DNA of 64,000 nt. It comes from JBMOPD01 sp049323615 (GTDB lineage Bacteria > Bacillota > Desulfotomaculia > Desulfotomaculales > Desulfocucumaceae). Numbering within the stretch: position 1 is the first letter of the stretch; every line of letters begins with the position of its first letter. The notes below the pieces were generated by a model that saw nothing but the letters and a program-made list of their open reading frames with translations, did no database searches and had not been told where the DNA came from. Both the position numbers and the translations under genes were made by a program. Below are positions 60,877 through 64,000 of the stretch, in pieces. The stretch spans positions 47,676-111,675 of the forward strand of contig JBMOPD010000106.1 of NCBI GenBank assembly GCA_049323615.1. Direction: 5' to 3'.

Positions 60877-61968
60877 ATGGTCAAAATCGATGAGCAGGCG
60901 TTAGAAAACATTGCCATGGGTGCTGCTCTCTTGGGGACCGGCGGGGGTGGCGACCCGCATATCGGTAAACTCATGGCCCTGCAGGCGATCAAGAAGTACG
61001 GCCCCGTTAACTTGATGGACCCGGAAGATGTGCCGGACGACGCGGCGGTGGTCCCTACGGCTATGATGGGGGCGCCAACGGTTATGGTGGAAAAAATACC
61101 AAGCGGCAAAGAAATTTTTAGGGCCTTTGACGGGCTAAAAAGCTACCTTGGTAAAGAGATCTTCGCGACCACCCCCATTGAGGCCGGAGGTATCAATTCC
61201 ATGATCCCCATTGCCGTGGCTGCCGGCCTGGGCTTGCCGCTGGTGGACTGCGACGGCATGGGACGAGCCTTCCCCGAGTTGCAAATGGTTACTTTTCACC
61301 TTCACGGGGTCTCGGCTACCCCCATGGCTATTACTGATGAAAAGGGAAACATGCTGATCCTGGAAACCGTTAACAACTACTGGACCGAAAACCTGGCCCG
61401 AAATGCCACTGTTGTTATGGGAGGGTCAGTGATGATCGCGCTTTATCCCATGACCGGAAAACTGTTAAAAGAGTCCGCCATTAAAAATATCATCTCCTAT
61501 GCCGGGCGAATAGGCAGTGCTATCCAAGACGCCCGGCGGATGGGTGAAAATCCGGTTAAAGCCCTTCTGGAGGTAACGGGCGGCTTTGAATTGTTTAAAG
61601 GAAAGGTGACCGATGTTCTTCGGCGCACCATAGGGGGTTTTGCCCGGGGCGAGGCGAGGATTGAAGGGGTGGAAGAATACAAAGGCGAGGTATTGGAAAT
61701 ACAGTTTCAAAATGAAAACCTGGTCGCCGTCAGAGGGAATAAGGTTGTGGCCTCAGTGCCCGACCTGATTTGTATGGTTAACCTGGAAACAGCCGTTCCC
61801 ATCACCACCGAAGGGCTCAGGTACGGTCACCGCGTGCTGGTGCTGGGTATCCCATGCGACCCCAAGTGGCGCACACCCATGGGTTTGGAGACGGTAGGGC
61901 CGCGTTATTTCAAATATGACGTGGATTATGTGCCGATCGAAGAATTGGTAGGGGGAGGTAAGAGATAA
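60877..61968 (+). CDS. DUF917 (S-methyl-thiohydantoin desulfurase-like) protein, copy B
   Basis: This 363-aa DUF917 protein has LLGTGGGGDPHIGK near the N-terminus, TTPIEAGGINSMIPIAVAAGLGLPLVDCDGMGRAFPELQM in the middle (quoted in parts; the acidic DCDGMGRAFPELQM core is the family mark) and VPDLICMVNLETAVPI near the end. AAAGGAGGATGAGGAG stands before ATG 60877. The stop overlaps the hydantoinase start (TAATG). DUF917 genes are commonly next to hydantoinase genes; the pair may process a ring substrate in two steps. Confidence 0.88.
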   Translation: MVKIDEQALENIAMGAALLGTGGGGDPHIGKLMALQAIKKYGPVNLMDPEDVPDDAAVVPTAMMGAPTVMVEKIPSGKEIFRAFDGLKSYLGKEIFATTPIEAGGINSMIPIAVAAGLGLPLVDCDGMGRAFPELQMVTFHLHGVSATPMAITDEKGNMLILETVNNYWTENLARNATVVMGGSVMIALYPMTGKLLKESAIKNIISYAGRIGSAIQDARRMGENPVKALLEVTGGFELFKGKVTDVLRRTIGGFARGEARIEGVEEYKGEVLEIQFQNENLVAVRGNKVVASVPDLICMVNLETAVPITTEGLRYGHRVLVLGIPCDPKWRTPMGLETVGPRYFKYDVDYVPIEELVGGGKR

Positions 61969-63524
61969 TGGGTTTCCGGTTAGGGATTGACGTGGGCGGT
62001 ACCAATACCGACGCCGTCATTATCGATGACAAATTAAATCTTGTAGAAAAAGTAAAAACTCCCACCACCAAGGACGTGACCACGGGAATTTATTCAGCCA
62101 TAAACAAAGTACTGGAGAAGTCCGGAATTGATAAAAACCAAATTTCCTATGCCATGCTGGGGACCACCCACTGTACCAACGCGATTGTCGAGCGTAAGCG
62201 CCTCTGCAGGGTGGGGATAGTGCGCATCGGGAAACCCGCCACAATGGCCATTGCCCCTATGATAGACTGGCCTTCAGAGCTGGTTCGGGCGGTGGGGGAA
62301 GACTATTTTCTGGTGAGCGGCGGGCATGAGTTTGACGGCCGTGAAATCGCAGCCTTCAATCCGGATGAAGTAAGGAATGTGGCCCGGTCCCTCAAAGGAA
62401 AGGTGGATGCCGTGGCCGTAACTTCAGTTTTTTCCCCTATAACGGCGGACCACGAGAAGAGGGCGGCCGAAATTTTAAGGGAAGAACTGGGTGATATATC
62501 CTTTTCCCTGTCCCACGAGATAGCTTCTATCGGCCTCCTGGAACGGGAAAACGCCACTATCCTTAACGCCGCGCTGTCAGAGGTGGCCAAAACCACGGCC
62601 CTGGGTTTTAAGTCCGGCCTGGAGCAGGAAGGAGTGAAAAACGCAAGCGTATACCTGTGTCAGAACGACGGGACGCTGATGTCAATTGATTACGCCCTGC
62701 GTTACCCCATACTTACAGTGGCCTGCGGGCCGACCAACAGTATACGGGGGGCGTCTTTCCTGAGCGGATACAATAATGCCATCGTCCTGGATGTCGGAGG
62801 AACCACCAGTGACATTGGGGTTATTGTCAATAGCTTTCCCCGCGAGTCCTCGGTGGCAGTGGAAATCGGGGGAGTGCGCACCAATTTCCGTATGCCTGAC
62901 CTGATCTCTTTCGGTTTGGGAGGCGGAACGGTTATCCGGGAGGCGGGCGGGGAGATTCAAGTGGGCCCTGACAGTGTCGGTTACCGTTTAACGGAGGAAG
63001 CTTTGGTATTTGGCGGAAACACACTGACTGCCACAGATATCGCCGTGCGCTTGGGGCTGGCCGAGATTGGCGACCCTGCCGGGGTCAGTCATATCGAAGA
63101 AGATTTTGCCAGGAAAACTTTAAATAAAATAATGGCGCTGGTGAATGAGGCCATTGACAAAATGAAACTGTCTGCCGACCCTGTGCCGCTTATCCTTGTG
63201 GGAGGCGGGAGCATCTTAATTACCGATGATATAGAAGGAGTTTCGGAAATACTCCGCCCGTCCAATTTTGATGTGGCCAACGCCCTCGGCGCCGCCATCG
63301 CCCAGGTCAGCGGGCAGGTGGAGCGGGTTTACTCCCTAAGCGAGATTGGGAGGGAAGAAGCCTTGGGGCAGGCCAAGGAAATAGCTGTTGCCGAAGCGGT
63401 TAAGGCCGGTGCGGAGCCCTCAACGGTACAGATTGTAGAAGTGGAGGATGTGCCGCTGGCATATCTGCCCGGAAACGCCACGCGAGTAAGGGTTAAAGCG
63501 GCGGGGGATTTGAAGCAGATATAA
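61968..63524 (+). CDS. Hydantoinase/oxoprolinase family protein (HyuA-like)
   Basis: This 518-aa actin/ASKHA-fold hydrolase opens 5-membered cyclic amides with ATP in many relatives. The phosphate-1 loop IDVGGTNTD (Asp8 to Asp15), GTTHCTNAIVER, the phosphate-2 loop DVGGTTSD (275-282) and LVGGGSILI near the C-terminus are intact. It is the short type without a HyuB partner in the window. It ends the sigma-54 operon; a small hairpin with stem CGGAC/GTCCG lies about 20 bp downstream. Confidence 0.9.
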   Translation: MGFRLGIDVGGTNTDAVIIDDKLNLVEKVKTPTTKDVTTGIYSAINKVLEKSGIDKNQISYAMLGTTHCTNAIVERKRLCRVGIVRIGKPATMAIAPMIDWPSELVRAVGEDYFLVSGGHEFDGREIAAFNPDEVRNVARSLKGKVDAVAVTSVFSPITADHEKRAAEILREELGDISFSLSHEIASIGLLERENATILNAALSEVAKTTALGFKSGLEQEGVKNASVYLCQNDGTLMSIDYALRYPILTVACGPTNSIRGASFLSGYNNAIVLDVGGTTSDIGVIVNSFPRESSVAVEIGGVRTNFRMPDLISFGLGGGTVIREAGGEIQVGPDSVGYRLTEEALVFGGNTLTATDIAVRLGLAEIGDPAGVSHIEEDFARKTLNKIMALVNEAIDKMKLSADPVPLILVGGGSILITDDIEGVSEILRPSNFDVANALGAAIAQVSGQVERVYSLSEIGREEALGQAKEIAVAEAVKAGAEPSTVQIVEVEDVPLAYLPGNATRVRVKAAGDLKQI

Positions 63525-63729
63525 ATAGAAGTTCAAAAGGCGGACGGGTGTCCGTCAGCAATAAGTAACCTCTCGGTAAATGCAGCAAGAGTTATTGACG
63601 TAAGCCCAAAAAGTGAAAGGGAACAGCAACAGAGCCAGAAGGGTTTTAAAAATGGGTATACCAAAGAACCCTAGATTATGGTAAAAACTGGGGTTAGTAA
63701 GGGGGCCTAACAAGAGAAAAACCGAAAGA

Positions 63730-64000
63730 CTAAGCTGCCTGGGAAATAACTTCACATTGCCATTGCAGGATTACTGGACGGATATCAAATTTAAGGTGTC
63801 TGACCCAAGCATCGATATGTATGCACATGCTGTCAGCAAAGGCCCTGAAATACCAGATCATAGAGCTGCGGAGCTTACCTTTGCGTTCAAGTAGATAGTC
63901 CTCTTTAAGCCGCTTAAAATACCTTTCATCAGTGGTTCGGCGTTTGTAGTGCTTCTTCCACTGAGGGGTATCGCGGGGGATACGGGTGAAATACCGGAGG
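63730..64000 (-). CDS. Transposase C-terminal part (IS4-type YREK), runs off window
   Basis: About 89 residues are visible, read from the window edge to the stop at 63730. They include YKRRTTDERYFKRLK, which is the Y-x2-R-x3-E-x6-K signature of IS4-group DDE transposases, and end CEVISQAA. The N-terminal part lies beyond the window. The gap to the hydantoinase gene (63525-63729) holds no gene and probably includes the insertion-sequence end; its inverted repeat cannot be defined without the other end. Confidence 0.75.
   Translation of the reverse strand, partial: LRYFTRIPRDTPQWKKHYKRRTTDERYFKRLKEDYLLERKGKLRSSMIWYFRAFADSMCIHIDAWVRHLKFDIRPVILQWQCEVISQAA

Overview
The window looks like chromosome of a Gram-positive, spore-former-type anaerobe of the Firmicutes, most likely the Peptococcaceae (Pelotomaculum/Desulfotomaculum group). 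The reasons are SLH-domain surface proteins, a canonical Firmicutes topA-trmFO-xerC-hslV-hslU-codY block, the rpsB to pnp translation/isoprenoid/lipid block in Firmicutes order, strong GGAGG ribosome sites with many TTG and GTG starts, a clostridial 2[4Fe-4S] ferredoxin, and NHEJ genes split into separate Ku, ligase and polymerase frames. The genus is an inference; nothing in the window names it.

Layout. 1-6138: two paralogous SLH proteins, each with three SLH domains and about eight ~74-residue beta repeats (the first is cut by the window start). 6181-8232: an FtsA-like actin-fold protein with a long C-terminal tail of beta-grasp-like modules. 8387-11751 (minus): a complete OpuC-type osmoprotectant ABC operon. 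11976-20174: Ku, LigD-type ligase and LigD-type polymerase on the plus strand, interrupted by minus-strand genes. The interruption holds a UPF0756 membrane protein, two copies of a three-gene module (33-aa microprotein, 63-aa membrane protein, TauE/SafE permease) and a zinc-ribbon membrane protein. 20224-28877: dprA, topA, trmFO, xerC, hslV, hslU, codY. 29170-54002: rpsB, tsf, pyrH, frr, ferredoxin, uppS, cdsA, ytvI-like, dxr, rseP, ispG, proS, an MGDG-synthase-like glycosyltransferase, rimP, nusA, ylxR, ylxQ, infB, rbfA, nrnA, truB, ribF, two small genes, rpsO, pnp. 54217-54713: remains of a sensor kinase. 54727-63524: a divergent catabolic locus. 63730-64000: the end of a transposase.

The least ordinary parts are these. 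(1) The two permease genes of the duplicated module are identical over 1216 bp while their partner genes have drifted, which points to recent gene conversion. Each module has a TTGACA-type promoter, a hairpin and a perfect TGTGA-N6-TCACA palindrome upstream. A third such palindrome lies just downstream of the promoter of the neighbouring zinc-ribbon gene, so a Crp/Fnr-family regulon is likely. (2) The locus at 54727-63524 pairs a sigma-54 activator, a DUF917 protein and a degenerate hydantoinase on the minus strand with an NCS1 permease, a second DUF917 protein and an intact hydantoinase on the plus strand. A textbook GG-N10-GC sigma-54 promoter lies between them. It reads as an inducible uptake and ring-opening system for a hydantoin-like compound, possibly a thiohydantoin. 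(3) Many intergenic gaps carry degenerate 7-9 bp tandem repeats that recur in several flavours across the window.
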